Shown here: positions 30,396 through 44,504 of the stretch, in pieces
How positions within the stretch are numbered: the stretch's first letter is position 1
How the letters are laid out: each line of letters begins with the position of its first letter
NCBI GenBank assembly: GCA_002633005.1
Contig: NMRA01000196.1
Coordinates: forward strand, 271,581-335,580
Reading direction: 5' to 3'
Length of the DNA: 64,000 bases
DNA from: Phoronis australis
Taxonomy: Eukaryota > Phoronida > Phoronidae
Notes under the pieces: model-generated
What the model saw: the letters and a program-made list of their open reading frames with translations, nothing else
The model's database searches: none
Told to the model about the DNA's origin: nothing
Translations under genes and position numbers: made by a program

Positions 30396-33353
30396 CATTA
30401 TTAAGCAGGGTTGTAATTGACGCAACTAGAGCACGGATGCTCGGAAATTGCCCTCGCTGATATGATTACACTTGGCGAGGTGCCTTCTGTTGTAATGAAT
30501 TTGCTGTTGGATGAAAGCTGTCAGTCGACGTGATTTTTTTAAACTAATGATCCCCTGGAAACCTAAATGTACCATGTTTGGGAGTTATACTAAAGCGTCT
30601 ATAAACCCGCGTTTCGTCCAAGTGACGAACGTTTCGTTTACACCATTTTCCGATATAAAATTGGTATTAACTCGTTCTTTACTCAGATAAAAAATGAGGC
30701 TTTGCAAAGAACGGCTGCCAGTTAGTAATTGAGTAATTGAGGGCAAGCTCCTCGCATAAACTGACACGCCGTGACAAGCCAACTGGTAGGGCCTTACCTC
30801 AAGCGGTATCAGACTGCTTAAACAACCAGCCTAACGTACCTAAACATAGTCAAAGAGTTCCCAACACGCATTTTTCAAATTTTTGAGGTTTTAGCTAGCT
30901 AATAAAAATCTTACTAAAGAAAAAAAGACATTGTACTCGTGATTTTTTTAAATTTTTAGAAAAATTGGTTATAATCAAGTTTCCCGTCAAATGATGTAGT
31001 GGTGTGATCAATTGGCAAGCATTTGTAATAGCGGAACATCGCAGATGAGAAGGTGAGGACGATTTTGAGCGAGAACTGGAAAGTAATCATGCAAAAGCTG
31101 CCACAGTCAAGCCTCATCACTAATTGCCATGATGCAATGAGCACGGTCTAAACACAGTGCTTAAACCTACGTGTCGTAGTACTCGATCAGGGCCGGGGAA
31201 GCAGTAATTTGCAAATACACTTACAAGGTGGCGAGTCCTTCATCGTAACACTGCTTTTTTGTTTGATCGAAACACGATTCTTTGAAATGTGCCTAACAAA
31301 GGGTGGCTTCCGACCGAAAAGCATGTTCCACACTGGCATTCCAAAATCACGTTCGGCGCACAAACCTATGCCATTTCTGTGCAACTTACACGTCTCTAGG
31401 AAATGTGAACACACTTTTTCATGTCTATAAAAACCGGCGAGTCTCCACGGACTTGCCACACAAAAAGTGACACAACTCTTCAATATCGCACTGATAAAAA
31501 CAACAATGGCGGAGACAGTCTTCCACCCATTACGTACAACCCCAATAACAGATTTTTTTTAAAAAAATGGCTTGTTTCTTAGCAACAGGTAAGGTAAAGG
31601 TTATTAAATATCGATGCATTAATAATATTCTTTTTGAGACACAGGGTAATGGTGGGAAAACTGGTAACCAACCGCAGTAAATTGCCAGTATTCCCACTGG
31701 ATCGGACTATAGCGAAATTGGCCAAACGAGACGCTTGTTCAAGTTGCATTGTCTTTAGTGTTCAGAGGTTCCACTGGGTTTTTGAAACGCCGGTTAAATT
31801 CCGGTTCCCGAAGATAATCGTCCGCCATTTAAACCAAAGAGGACTAAAAACTGAACCCGGCAACGCCGTATGACCAACGTCACATGGTGCACACTAAACT
31901 GTGCATGGATTTCTGCTTTTTCTATTCATTTTTCGAACCTTTCACTCGCAATTTCGAGTCCACAGGGTGTAACGGTAGTCGCCAATGTAGGTGGTCGCCG
32001 GGGACATCATGTTGTTGGCGTCCACCGCAGTGCTCTAGAAATGACGCAATACCACGCAACAAATATATCATTCAAAATTGAAACATTTTTCTTTTAGTTT
32101 TAAATGCCAAATCCCTGCCTTGTTCACATCGGAAGTCGACGTAATTGGTGTTCTCTACATGCGACAGTAGAACACGCATGCATTCAGTGCCAAAGAAGCA
32201 AACCCGAATCACCCAATAATGGAATTCTAAATTAAGTCGAAGTGTTTCGAGGCTTTTTTATTTTTTGCAGAGCTATATCAAGTTATTGAATATTATTCTA
32301 TGTTAGACACAAGATTTTTTCCGTGCAAAATTTGCACTGCATCATTCTCGCGCATTAATACGTCTTCTACCTGGGCATACAAAAGTCGCGGAAGTTATTT
32401 TAACAGGAAGATTTTCAGTTTGTCATGGTGACAAAAATTGAACAGCGCAAATATGTAGACGGAATTAGCGCTAATATTTAGCTAGTTTGCATCTCCAACG
32501 ACATTTGTATCGCAGGTGAGTAGGTATTTTTCAACGTGTGTTCTCCTATTTCAAATTGCAAACTTAGCTACTCGAACACACGTATCACTTTGAGAGTGCC
32601 TATTTAATTCAAACGTCGGCAACTAGACTTCGAATCGGTGTACTTCAGTTGCTCAAATATTTTGCCCAATCTAAGGTCCGACGCAGATAAAAAACTCCGG
32701 TAAACTGATCGCGGTCACGTCAAATCGAGGAGAACATTTCACTGCCGTTGACATTTTTTCGGTGGATTACGTTTTCCAGCTGACTTACGCCGCCAGCCTA
32801 GTAAATTTAATACAGGTTGCTAAAAATCCTATCTTCTGAAGGTAGTAAATTTGATACCGTAGTAAAGTTAGTAGCTAGTAAGAGGCTTTTCCCACGTAAG
32901 TTAGACCGCTTGCGGTCAGTAAAGAATGTTAGGCCGAGGGAATAAGGACTCAGTGGGAAAGCATCTTGAGCTTCAAACACTAATAATTTTTTGAAGCCCT
33001 GAAATAACCTTTATTTAATTTTACTCTTGAACAATTTGAGGACCGATGTCTTAAAATATTAAGTATCTAAATCAAGAGTTGACGCGATGGAGGACGGGTT
33101 TTTCTTCGTAACTTTAAGTTAACTGAAGTTAACTGTCACGATAATCGTGACCTGCATGTATACGTTTGTTTCCTTCGTTAATGTTACAAACCGGTGTTTC
33201 GTGTAGGTTCCGTTGACAAGCTGTCTTTTTCAATTGTAAGCATACTTCGTCAGGTAATTATCGATGAGACGCATGAGATCCGTTCCTAGCAACTGGTGGT
33301 TGTTGTCAAGTGGCACTGGTTTATGGCGGTGGTATGCCTAACAATGCACATTG
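30396..33353. other. Intergenic, no gene recognised
   Basis: Only chance frames up to 98 codons on either strand. AT-rich with no repeat array visible. Confidence 0.4.
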
Positions 33354-33434
33354 GTCAAAGCAACTATATATGTAAGCAAGTCAAAGCAACTATTCCTAAG
33401 CACATCAAAGCAACTATAGGTATGCACGTCAAAA
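33354..33434 (+). repeat. Short tandem repeat of GTCAAAGCAACTAT, period 24 to 26
   Basis: Units start at 33354, 33380, 33404 and (partial) 33428. Each contains TCAAAGCAACTAT followed by a variable TATGYAAGCA-like spacer. Confidence 0.75.
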
Positions 33435-34316
33435 ATTTGAATTGCATTAGCTGGTAATAAAGTAAGAGAATTAAGAATACGTCGGATTTTTCTTAAATAA
33501 CTTGAAGCGTGATTTTTTCATATTGACTTTTTGTTGCTAAGGCAACCTAATATACTGAAACAATTTTTGACACATCATATGGCATGATCTCAAAAAATGA
33601 TTCAAAAAAGATAAGTTACTCCACGATTCCACACTCTCAGTGTCACAACACTGGGTCATTTTGCGTTCCCATCAATAGCATGGCAAATGTGACAACATTT
33701 TAAACGTATCAAAATCATATTGACCTGATATGTCGATACATTGGACCTATTCGGCACTAAAGGTGAAAATAGGCATTGAAACGATTGTCGTATTATCAGT
33801 CACCATGTCAACAGCCCGCAAACATCCCAGTTTCTATCAACCCCGTCATTGACACTTTTGTCTTTTGCCACAGTTGCATTCTCGTCATTTCCGTAGCTTG
33901 TAAGGAAAAAAGCGGTGTCGTTGTCCCCCTCCACCCGGTCGCAAGCTACCTTGCATAACATAGTAGGTAAACTCAAAGCGTGCATTGAAAGCGAAGAACT
34001 TTAGCGTCATCAAACATATCAAACTCGAATTGAACTTCGAATATTAACCAGCGAACGTCGACAAATTACGACCGTGTGAACATGTTTATCTGCAGAAAAA
34101 CACGTCGAATACAATTGCACGGAAATCAGGAAATCAAGTCCTTCGAAAGAACTTATTCACTCAAAGATTCCATTTTTATTCTTTTATAACACAGCCATTT
34201 TTACTTTTCAATACAAGCGGTGTACTCGTGAACTAAAGCAATCAGTTAGCTAATTGGCTCACTTCATGACGTAATTAGGTAAAAAACTGAGAGCACAAAA
34301 TGTCTGATTCATCGGT

Positions 34317-34580
34317 GTAAGAGAAAGGTAAAAAGAGGCGAAATATAACCGGTAAGACAGTTAACGGTTCCTTAAATATGTCAAGGGAATTCAAATTGGT
34401 TCTTTGTAAGAGAAAGTAAAAAAGAGGCGAACTATAACCGGTAAGACAGTTAACGTTTCCTTAAATATGTCAAGGAAATTCAAATTGGTTCGTTGTAAGA
34501 GAAAGATAAAAAGAGGCGAAATATAACAGGTAAGACAGTTCACGGTTCCTTAAATATGTCAAGGGAATTCAAATTGGTTA
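34317..34580 (+). repeat. Three-unit 89-bp tandem repeat
   Basis: Units start with GTAAGAGAAAG at 34317, 34406 and 34495, exactly 89 bases apart. Each runs through AAAGAGGCGAA, GGTAAGACAGTT, CCTTAAATATGTCAAGG and ends AATTCAAATTGGTT. Only a few substitutions separate the units. Confidence 0.95.
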
Positions 34581-37500
34581 GTACTAACACATACTAATAC
34601 ACTCAACAAGTCTTTTTCTTCCATTCTTTTGATTTAAGTTATTTCACAACTTTGTGAAATGCCTTTCGATGGCCCTTCGGCTCTTTTTCATTGCTGAGTA
34701 TTGGCTACCCATAACAGCGTTTTGACAATTTGTGCTTCGAAAGTGCGCAAACTCTCGAATTTTGAGGTTGACGACAGTTCATTCTAATACGAATTGTCGC
34801 AGTGAACGGCTACGACAAACTGATTTGTGCAACAAAGGTCAGCACAAACAGTAACAATGTGAGTACATGTATTGCGACAACCTTTGCAACCCAACAAACC
34901 AGAAACTACCGCAACGAAAATTTACGATAATAGGTTAATATCGATACAATGAGAGACGGAGTTGTTACAATGTACTGAATCCGCCAACCCAGTTGAAAGA
35001 CACTTGACCTGTTTAGAAATATGTAACTGAAGAAGTAAGAATTTGAAAAATTACGGAGTATCAAGTGATGAACATTATGATTCATCCAGGTTCATGCATA
35101 CTGCTAAGGCAAAGGTATTTCATTCACTACCCAACAGAGGTCGCGCCTGTACACATTCAAAGCTGGTGAGCTAAAACTTTGGCTTTAACCACACCCTGAT
35201 AACAGGTTTTAACATAAGAAATGGTCGATAATACTATTGTAAACACAAACTTCAATCTGTCAGATCAAATGCCCAAGAGCTCTCCCTAGCATATCTATCC
35301 AATTAATATAATTAATTTAGCAGTAACAGGAGACAGAAGTCATTGATTACGAAAGTTGTGGAATGCTCGAACCCAAACTGTTTTTTGTATACATGCTTGT
35401 GTGTAGAGTAGATTTTATTGCACTGGGAAGATAGAGGGCACAAACAGAACACAACAATCTCTAGATCTCAGTCGCCAGTCAATTCGAAGCTTGATGTCGG
35501 GAAATTAACTGAAAAACTCCGAGTCCACGCAGCGTCCAATTTGGGAAATACACGAAGCTCGCCCCGACTGACGCACATGCATGTCTGTTTTGCATGGTAT
35601 CCCTCATTCCTTGGAAATATTGAAAAGAGGGGAAAACTAGTGTTGTTGGCTTCCCGTCAGCACACAAATAGGCTACATGTGGTTCTCCAACAATCACTGA
35701 CGGCACAGGAGGCGCTCCTAGTGCTTTAATGAGCTTTTTTGGACAGTGGGTGTTATTTTCCAAAAATCTGCTGTGACGCTCGACTTAATTCTATCAAAAC
35801 AAGGTTTGAGTTTGGGTACCTACCGTTACAACATTTGTTTCATGTTGTTCATTACCCAAATTAGAAAAAATGTTTGTGTGGATACAGAAGACCTCAGTGA
35901 CATTTCGTCATTGTTTCATACATGTAGCAGGCTATGAAGATGTTTGCCACGTAGAGTTAATTTCAGCTGCTGAAGCAGTGTACCCTTTAGAACACTTTTT
36001 GTCCATCGATTTAATGCACTTCAAAGAAAGCACAAGGCCTCGGTGGGATTGCAAGCAAGACTGGGAATACTGGCAGTTTCTTGTATGGGATCGTAGTTCA
36101 CAGCACGTTTAAAAAACAGTAAAAGCCACAACCAATCTCGGTGAGTGAGCGATCAGGAAACAGAATTCATAATGTTCAAATATAATGTAAAGTTGGTTTA
36201 GACTGTACCAAAAACAAGTGCTGTGTTCGAACTGACTGTTATACTAATTGTCCTCTGATCTAACACAAAACAACTCAGCACTTCAATAGTCTTTAAAGAT
36301 ACCCCTTCCGCTTCATCTCAATTAAAATTTTCATAGAAAGGATTTCACACACGTTAGCTTAGTCGAAAATAAACTCAATTAATGGTCGTTCAACACAACA
36401 CCAAATATTTTCAAACTTAACTGAATTAAACATGAATATCACTCTTCTATCCGTTAATTCGCTAATCATATACATGTATTCACCGTATCTATCCACCCAA
36501 AATTAGTTCCTATTCACCGGCGTGGACTATTCAAGTTCGACCCACAAGATGCCCACTTTCAGTTTGTGTTCTAATGACCTACATGTAATGACACCGTAAG
36601 ATTCTTCTCAACCATCTCTCCAACGTGTGACAGAATGCTTACTGGAAAACAGCGTGAATGATTAAAAGCATATTTGTTCTGTCGACCTTGTTTAAATTAG
36701 TAATGACTGCACGACGCGATAGAGATAACGAATCAGTTAAATTCTAATCTAAGCATAACATCTTATTTTCAAAAGAAGGGCATTGAATCATTAGTTCATA
36801 CTTTAGTCTGCCGACGGTAACTTTCTGGGCATTTGCTACTTTCGTTTGTTGAACACCATGCTCTAGAGCCGTTTAAGCATTGCTACAAAATAACGTTTAG
36901 AAAATGTTGAGCCTTAACACTGCTGTTTTGTTTCTGTATCGATGCTGACAAATCAGGTTGTTTACTCCGTGAAGAAACTATAAAACGTATTCGCTACCTG
37001 TATTGTATTCTCTCAACCAATTCAACAATCACCAATCAACTTTTATAGATAAAAAACACTATATCTAGCTGTCAACACATGTCATCTCAAAAACCATAAA
37101 AATTAGTCGTAAGCATCGCTATCGCCATCATTGTAATCATTATCATTATCGTTATCCATAATGACACCCTCCCCCCTCTTCTTGCCGCTGCTTACATTTT
37201 ACGCGTGCCTAATATATTTACAACCAGACCTGTCTCAAACACCTTGTTGACCTAGATGCTGATAACAATTTTGTCCAATCATTTAGTACCAGACAACACA
37301 CTACACTACACCATAGGTAGAAATACTCTGCTTTCAGCAGAGATCTGCAAATAACGTGAACATCAGAAATGATTTTTTTACCAGACGCAAAAGCTGGTTA
37401 AAGCGTTCCGTTGACCAAGTTTCGTGCGTGAAAAACGGGATCCCGCAAAACCACGCAAAATCACGCTTATATCAGTGTTGTGCGAGCAGGCTCGAGACCT

Positions 37501-40500
37501 TAATGAGGTGACTAAGTGAAATAGTGGGCACTGAAGGTTGATTAAATTATATTGGGATAGACTTCATTGTTTCTTTTCCACGGATAAAAAAATGTCGCCA
37601 CAAATGCATGACTAACGTCTTGGGTCTACGAAACGCAGCAATGGGGTCCGTTCAGTGAAAAGTCTGAAATTTTGCCTTACGCTCCCCGTAACTATTTCCG
37701 AAAATAATTTAATCTCACTTCGACTAATGTAAAAGGTCTCTGAAAAATTACAGACAATTGCCCGTTTCCCAGAATATTTTATCAATTCTTTATAAAGGAC
37801 AATGTGCTAACAAGTACATGACATTCACTAATTTGCTTATCTTACTAACGAACTTTGAACACCATTGTGCACTGTTTTCAATCTACTGAATCTACAGTAT
37901 AAGTGATAGTCAAAACCTATAACTGACTTTGAAGACAACAGCACCTTGCAGGGGTCTTGCAGGAGAATCTCCTCCGAACACTAAAAATTATTCCCACCAA
38001 TGTTTGCGCATATCAAAATGGCGGCGATGAACAGAGAGATCCCTGGTCGCTGTAAGAAGACAGATCTGTCGGCTGATTGGATGATAGCAGCAGAGATCAG
38101 ATCTCCGAGGAGCGTTCATTTTTTCGTGAGGCGAATCAGGCACTCGACCTGCCTTCTATAAATTTGAAAGGATCTGACTTCTCTGGGTGTCGCCATTTGT
38201 AACGTGTGAAGAAAGCACACTTCAGCTCACTAAAAACTCATTACTAAGCCACCTGACTGAACTAATTGTACTATAGACTCAAAGGCGCTGGAAGCGTGAG
38301 ATAAAACGATTCGATTTTTTAATTAATTAAATGTGACGAGTGACTAGTGGTATGGGTGCGTTTTTCAAATCGAGCAGCAGCCCGCACGACATCAAAGGTT
38401 CGTAAGAATAAAACTAATTAAGAAATTATAAAGAAGAGACGAGGTTCCTTGTTAAATGTAGCGGACAGACGTTTCCGACAGCTTCCTTTGTCGATAGCGT
38501 AGTAACACCGAGCCGTTGAAAAAGGACACTGTCCCAAACATCTCGCCATTTTCTAAGTCTATCTAGTATTGCTTTATTTTGTGTAATCCTGGTAACCTCA
38601 TTTTTTCCTTTTTATTGATGGTAGCAACAAGAAAGCTTGTCTTAAATCCCATTTAACCAGTGCTTTCTGTCAAAAAAGTTTTGATTCTGGGCACTCACTG
38701 GGAGACCCGAATTTTTATGAGCTTGGTCTTAAGAGATAGCGGATTAGCGGGTTAAAATTACTTCTTTAAACTGTGTAAGATCCTAGCAAAAATCTATAAT
38801 AAATTTAGATAACTTTGGAGAATCACGTCTCGAAATGGCCAATCGGATTCATATGAAGGTTTTAGATACTACAGTGTATACTTTATGTACTTTTCTCCAA
38901 AACGATATTAGGAATTGTTTAAAATGTTCCGTTTTGAGTTTGAATAGCATTATTTGAAAAAATGAAGAGTTGCTTAAACGAAAACGAAATGAAAACGTAG
39001 AAATCTTTGGCAAAGGGGTTTGTAGAGCTAATCTTGAACATATATGAATCGAAATTTGGTCGTGTTATTGATACCGTTGTTTTGCTATGACCTTTATTGT
39101 TTCCTAAATTTTGTTAAAAAAAGGAAATGGTTACACGATCCAATCAGCGGCAGATTGGTACGAAGTATAAAATCAAGTTGTACGGCTTTCTCCTTTTACA
39201 AAATATGAACTTCTCTCGGTTTGAATTTGTTAATCATGTAGATATTTGCAGTAGACTTGACGATAAGATCCTGCATGTACATAATTTTGCATTGACGCCA
39301 GTCTTCAACTGTTTCAGTTGTTGGTAATAGCGTAGTCTTTTTATCATAACGTAACATTTTATTGCAACTCATTCGATTAAAACCAACTTGTCCTGTGTCA
39401 ATTGCAAGTTCATTGAAAATCGACCGTTTGGAATTCTGATGCGTTTTTGGTCATCAACTACTTTGTACATTTTCAATACTGCATTAAAGCAATATCAACG
39501 TCTTCAACGACGCCAAATAGCATAACGAGATATTTCTTCGCAGTCTTACTTTATGCATCATCCCTATTGATGCACTTCAAAGACATGAGGATATTTTTAA
39601 AAATTATAATTACATGTATGTATATCCTCTCCCGGGGCCATATAAATCAGTATTCTTCTCCGCTGACTACTTTACTAGCTGATTCGTTTCCAAGTAAATT
39701 TTTCATCGTTTCAAAGAAATTTAATCTTGCATCATAAACAAATCAATTTCGTCTGAGCATTTTTTCATCGAAAAGTTTCGCCCAAACGTCTGAACCTTTG
39801 GCGCCAAATGTGGTTTTGTCAACACTGTACGTGCATAATATAGGTCGTACTAAATGAAACTTGACGTTTCGTTGGTGATTCGATTCGACTACTACAGTTC
39901 TTATCAGTTTGGTTTTCGAGTCTTCGAATCTTAAGTTACATGCCAGTCTAATTCTAGACTGGCTACCCGCAGTGTCAAGGCAACTGCGTGTTATTCTTCC
40001 GAAACCAAACGCAGCTTTTTACGGCCACATGAAGTTACCTTGGCGCGCCAGGTCGCGCGGTCGCTGTTGGCAACAGGAAAACTGCCTTGTAGCGTCAAAA
40101 TAGCAGCTAATGCAATCACTGGTTTATTTGTTCACGTGTGGGTTTGACTTCTGTAGGAATGCAGTTTGCATCAAGTACCTGGGCGAATTTATTTACGCAG
40201 AACGCCAGACAGCCGAAGTGTCCGTTGCTGTTGAATAAAATTTGGGGTCAAGCGAAAAATTAATGTTCTCCGTGCCAACAACTAATCTGCAATCCGTTTC
40301 GCGGCTTCAATCACGTACCGAAGTACATTGTTCAGTGAGAATGCCACGTGTCTTTGTTCAATTCTAGCGTGATGAGGTGCAACATCTACCATACAACATT
40401 AAAAAATTCTCAAATAAAGTTTTACTGTTTTGTGTAACATTCGTAATAGAAACTTTGAAAGGTGTTCCCATCGTTTTTCTCAGTACAGTTGTTATTTCGG

Positions 40501-43500
40501 GCTGTACATGGTCAGGATTTAATAAGAAATACCTATTGCTGCCTATTGGAGGTTTTTCAAACGTCGTCACCACAGCGTACATGTACTAGAAATCAGGCAT
40601 ACACTGTAGGTGTAGGAAGCGTTGGGGTCAAGGGGGCAATCCCCACTACATATTGGGAAAGTTGGGGACAACGAGGTGGAACCGTGCCTTCAAATAGTTT
40701 GCACAAGAGAGGGTGGAACTTTTGAAGTGACCGACATAGGAGCAGGGGGCAAGGGCATTCCATAAAATAAAGATGATGGGGAGAAAGATTTAGAGAGCAT
40801 TTGTCAACTACATGTATCAGTGCTAGATTTACAATTTGAGGCCCTCGCGAGGACATTTGTGTTGGGGGGAATAAGATTTTTAAACTTCTGCACTATGTTG
40901 TTCGCTTAGATTTTCCCGAACAGATTGGTTCAGATGTTTAAATTCAAGAAGACTTTTTGTCACGGATTTCCGTGATAATGTATTGTTTTTGTCCATCTTC
41001 CGCTTATCTTTCTGTTACTTTGTTTTTTAAATTGAATATCGTTTAACAAAATCAGAGCTGGTGGCAGTCCTGGTCACTCATTTCCCTTTTCCATATTTAT
41101 ATTCTTTTTATTAAGGTACATGTTCCATACAAGGCGGGGACCCCAATGATGGAATCGATTGCTTCTCTTCTCGAGCATTAACCGGTATAGAAAGAAAGAA
41201 GAACCTTAGGACCACATGGGATAAAGCTTGGCGAAGTCGAATTAGTTTGCGCCCCCTCCCGAATGTTTACCGTTTTACGGCCTTGCCAGCCTGCTCAATC
41301 GGACAAAGGAGAACTTAGGTAAAACCTGTGTTGGTGTGTAAGTGGATCCCACGGGAAGGATGCTGGTGGAGGTAAAACGGCTGTCGACCTCTGGACGGGT
41401 GGTGGCATAGTCAAAACTTGAAGTCACCCCCCCCCCCCCCCCCNCCGCCCTCCACTAAAGTAATTCTTCCTACGCCCATGCCTATGTCTCTGGGGAGCGA
41501 GAATCAGCTGACAGATTAGCGTCAAGCTCAACTCTAAATCAGCTCAGAGCAAATGAAGCGTTCTCGGTCGGGCACCCACGGATTACTGCTTTGAAGTACA
41601 CTACACTTCAACTTCCCACACGCAGGCAGACCAGCCGTTGAGTCACTGATCCTAATCCCACAAGTCTGAAGTGCATGTATACATGTATACAAGGCGAAGT
41701 CTGCATTCGGTTAAATAGTTAGCAGTGGACGGGTGATGATAATTGTCACACACGAGTTCATTTGAGAGTCAAGAAACACGTCCAAGTAAACTTACTTGAA
41801 AACTGACAAATCAGTGAAAGATTTTAGTCTATGCAAAAAACACACCACACTTGGCGAATGAAATTAGGCATTTAATACACCGCTGAAAGCTTCGTGTCAA
41901 ATCATTTCCATCGTTTCTTTGTTAATGTTTGTAAGTGGAAATCATAAATAATGCTAATAAATAAATGGTCACCTTTTCCTGAAAATTAGATCATCGAACA
42001 ACATCTGCGGTAAATTAGAACGCGGCGGCTTAGAGAAAAAATATGTTACCTTTCTACATTTGGGCGGGGTATGGGCAAAAGGCGATATGGAATTGGTTCA
42101 TTAGGAAGAATTCGAAGGCAGGGTAAATTACCAGGGAGCAGTATGAAAACACGTGGTACCACCAGTCTGTTTTACACCATATTATCAGCACCGCTTCCCA
42201 ACATTTCACAACAAAGTGGACTTCGAAATGGTTCGGGACTCTGTGCACGCATTAGGAACAATCACAGAGAACACGTGATGCTCTCGTTAACATATAATAA
42301 ACATCGAAAACATTCACTAGACACCGAGTGATTTTCGCGCCTGTATCTGTGATTAAATGATAGTTGCGAGAGAACGATTCTCGTATTGAAGTGTTGCGGA
42401 ATCAATATTAAACTATAGTTGGACGCCGACTCTCCTTCAAATTGAAATTTTACGTAATAAAGAAATTCAATTCTGGAGTTCAATGGACCTAAAATTACCT
42501 TAACAACTACATTCTGAAAACGTGAATAACCCTAGGTGTGCAAACCTTGTGGAACGAATTTTGCAGAATTTCAAAGATAGTAGTGAAGTAAACTCTTTGA
42601 TTCACAGCCACTGGTTGTTAACTTAATATTCTTGTTTAAGACAAGGCAAAGGGCACTTTTAAGGATGCTTTTAAAACTTTGCAACAGTAGTGATCATATC
42701 GAGCATTCGTACGTTCAGCAACCTTACCTCTACTACGACCAACTTGGATAATGCGGTTTCCAGAAAGCGTCAACACTCACGCGTTTGTTTGGCATGAAAG
42801 GTCCACACTGGTTCAAGAACGTCTCTCTTCGACACCGTCGGAAAACCAGTTGCACATCCAATTAATGTTTGCTAACCAAGGCATTAAAGATTTTAACTTA
42901 ATTAATGATGTACAAAATTAAGTGAAGTCTACCGAGACAAGGAGGAGACGCATACAGAAACCGCCAGAGCGCAAGTTTCTAACAATAGATCCTTTCACGG
43001 ACCTTTGCGTATCGCCTTCCGAGGATAAACAATCGCAGCCCACAAATATCTTGTTTTGTTTAGCACAGTCTGGTGTTGATCAGTAGCTCATATGCACTTG
43101 CTGCGAGACAGCGAATGGCAAAAGCTCACTACTCGATCGAATTTAAACCTTGTTAAGTCTCACCCTGCCTTCTGTTTTGGTTTGACGTGATCGATTGGTG
43201 AGGTGAAGCCACGTTTTGGTGGGAGATTTTGCTTCTTTATTTTTAGATAACTTGTGTTTTGTTTTTACATGCAAGCGATCTTTCAAAAGCGATTCCACCT
43301 AAGCGCCTATACACGTTTCGAATTGAGAACTGTAGGGCAAAACACATTATGCAATCAAACTGCCCAGCACAGATAATAATAACGGAATTACTATTATTTT
43401 GACTATCGAAAATCGGGTTATAATGCATTAATTCGTCAACTAAGCGAGTCCTCATTACATGTACATTGTTTTGTATGCGATTGTAAACCATTTGACTCTG

Positions 43501-44480
43501 ATGCTCGGTAATAGCATGCTAATGGGAGACAAATAAAGGTGAATACCCTTCACGTTTTTACGCGTCAATTATTCAATTCATTAAGCTGATTAAACGCCAT
43601 CTGACAAGTTGTGTTCAAAAACTCTCGAAACAACCTTCATCGAGTGCGTAGCGAATGGGGTCAGGTTATTGGTGCTGTTTTTCATGGCCATTTAATTTAA
43701 CATCCCACTCCATCAATCAGGTTTGGAACACTGGCTGTAATTGCTCGTTTAAAGAAATGTCAAAAATTAGAAACAGACAACTTATGTATTCGCGTGTTTT
43801 TTGTTTTTTTTTTCATTTCCGTTTTAACCAGCTGGGCCTTTGTGCCATGTTAAAAGAAACTTTGAAAGAGTGTTATACTGAACTTGTTTGCTTCAGTGTT
43901 TGTTTTATGGATATTTTAATCCAGAGAAACAGATGGTCCAGAAGCCTGGCAGTCACTTCATCAGCGAATCAAGACGATGTTAAAATCCTGAATTGTTAAA
44001 AATGCAGACACGATTTGGCATACTGATACCTAAAATGAACAAAGGGGCTCATGATAACCACATGAAATGATATATGTGGGATTTATTTTTCCGTTTTCTT
44101 TTTTTATTTTGCTACAGGTTAATGGATCCCAATAAACTTCGGTTTGACTATAAGCGAATTTGACGAATGGTGGGACGTATGCTGTGTAATTGATGCTTAT
44201 AAAGTCGATCTTGAGAGACAAGATCAAATCACGACAAACAGAAATATGTTGCCAGTTCACACAGGACTTGTCAGTGTGACAGCTGATGTCTTAACGCTTT
44301 AACACAATTAACCGTTCACTCAAAGAAATAATCAACGAAGCACAGACTTCATCCGGAACCAATCGATTAGATTTCCCGCGTAATCTCCTGTCAATCAGAC
44401 ATTATTCACTGAAACGTTCAAAAGATGGCGTTGAAAACAAAAAAGGAAGGTTTACCAGTATACGCGTATATCCGTACAGG
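34581..44480. other. Long intergenic stretch, no gene recognised
   Basis: About 10 kb with chance frames only. Features seen are a poly-C tract with one N (41427-41443) marking a small sequence gap, and an ATGGCGGCGATG with flanking AAAATGGCGGC (YY1-like) at 38019. An unrecognised open segment after a CAG lies at 35931-36112 but has no known motif. Confidence 0.4.
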
Positions 44481-44485
44481 CATAC

Positions 44486-44504
44486 ACACACACACACACA
44501 CACA
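44486..44504 (+). repeat. (CA)n microsatellite
   Basis: About nine CA dinucleotides in a row. It explains the Cys/Val-rich minus frame across it. Confidence 0.9.

Noticed and set aside
35870-36112. Frame after an acceptor-like GTAGCAG with YPLEHFLSIDL and DWEYWQFLVW
   Set aside because: No domain recognised, no upstream exon in phase and no polyadenylation signal directly after; left as chance.
38019-38200. ATGGCGGCGATG and an opposed ATGGCGACACC, possible divergent promoter with YY1-like sites
   Set aside because: Neither frame leads to a recognisable exon; AAATGGCGGC words are also found elsewhere in the window without genes.
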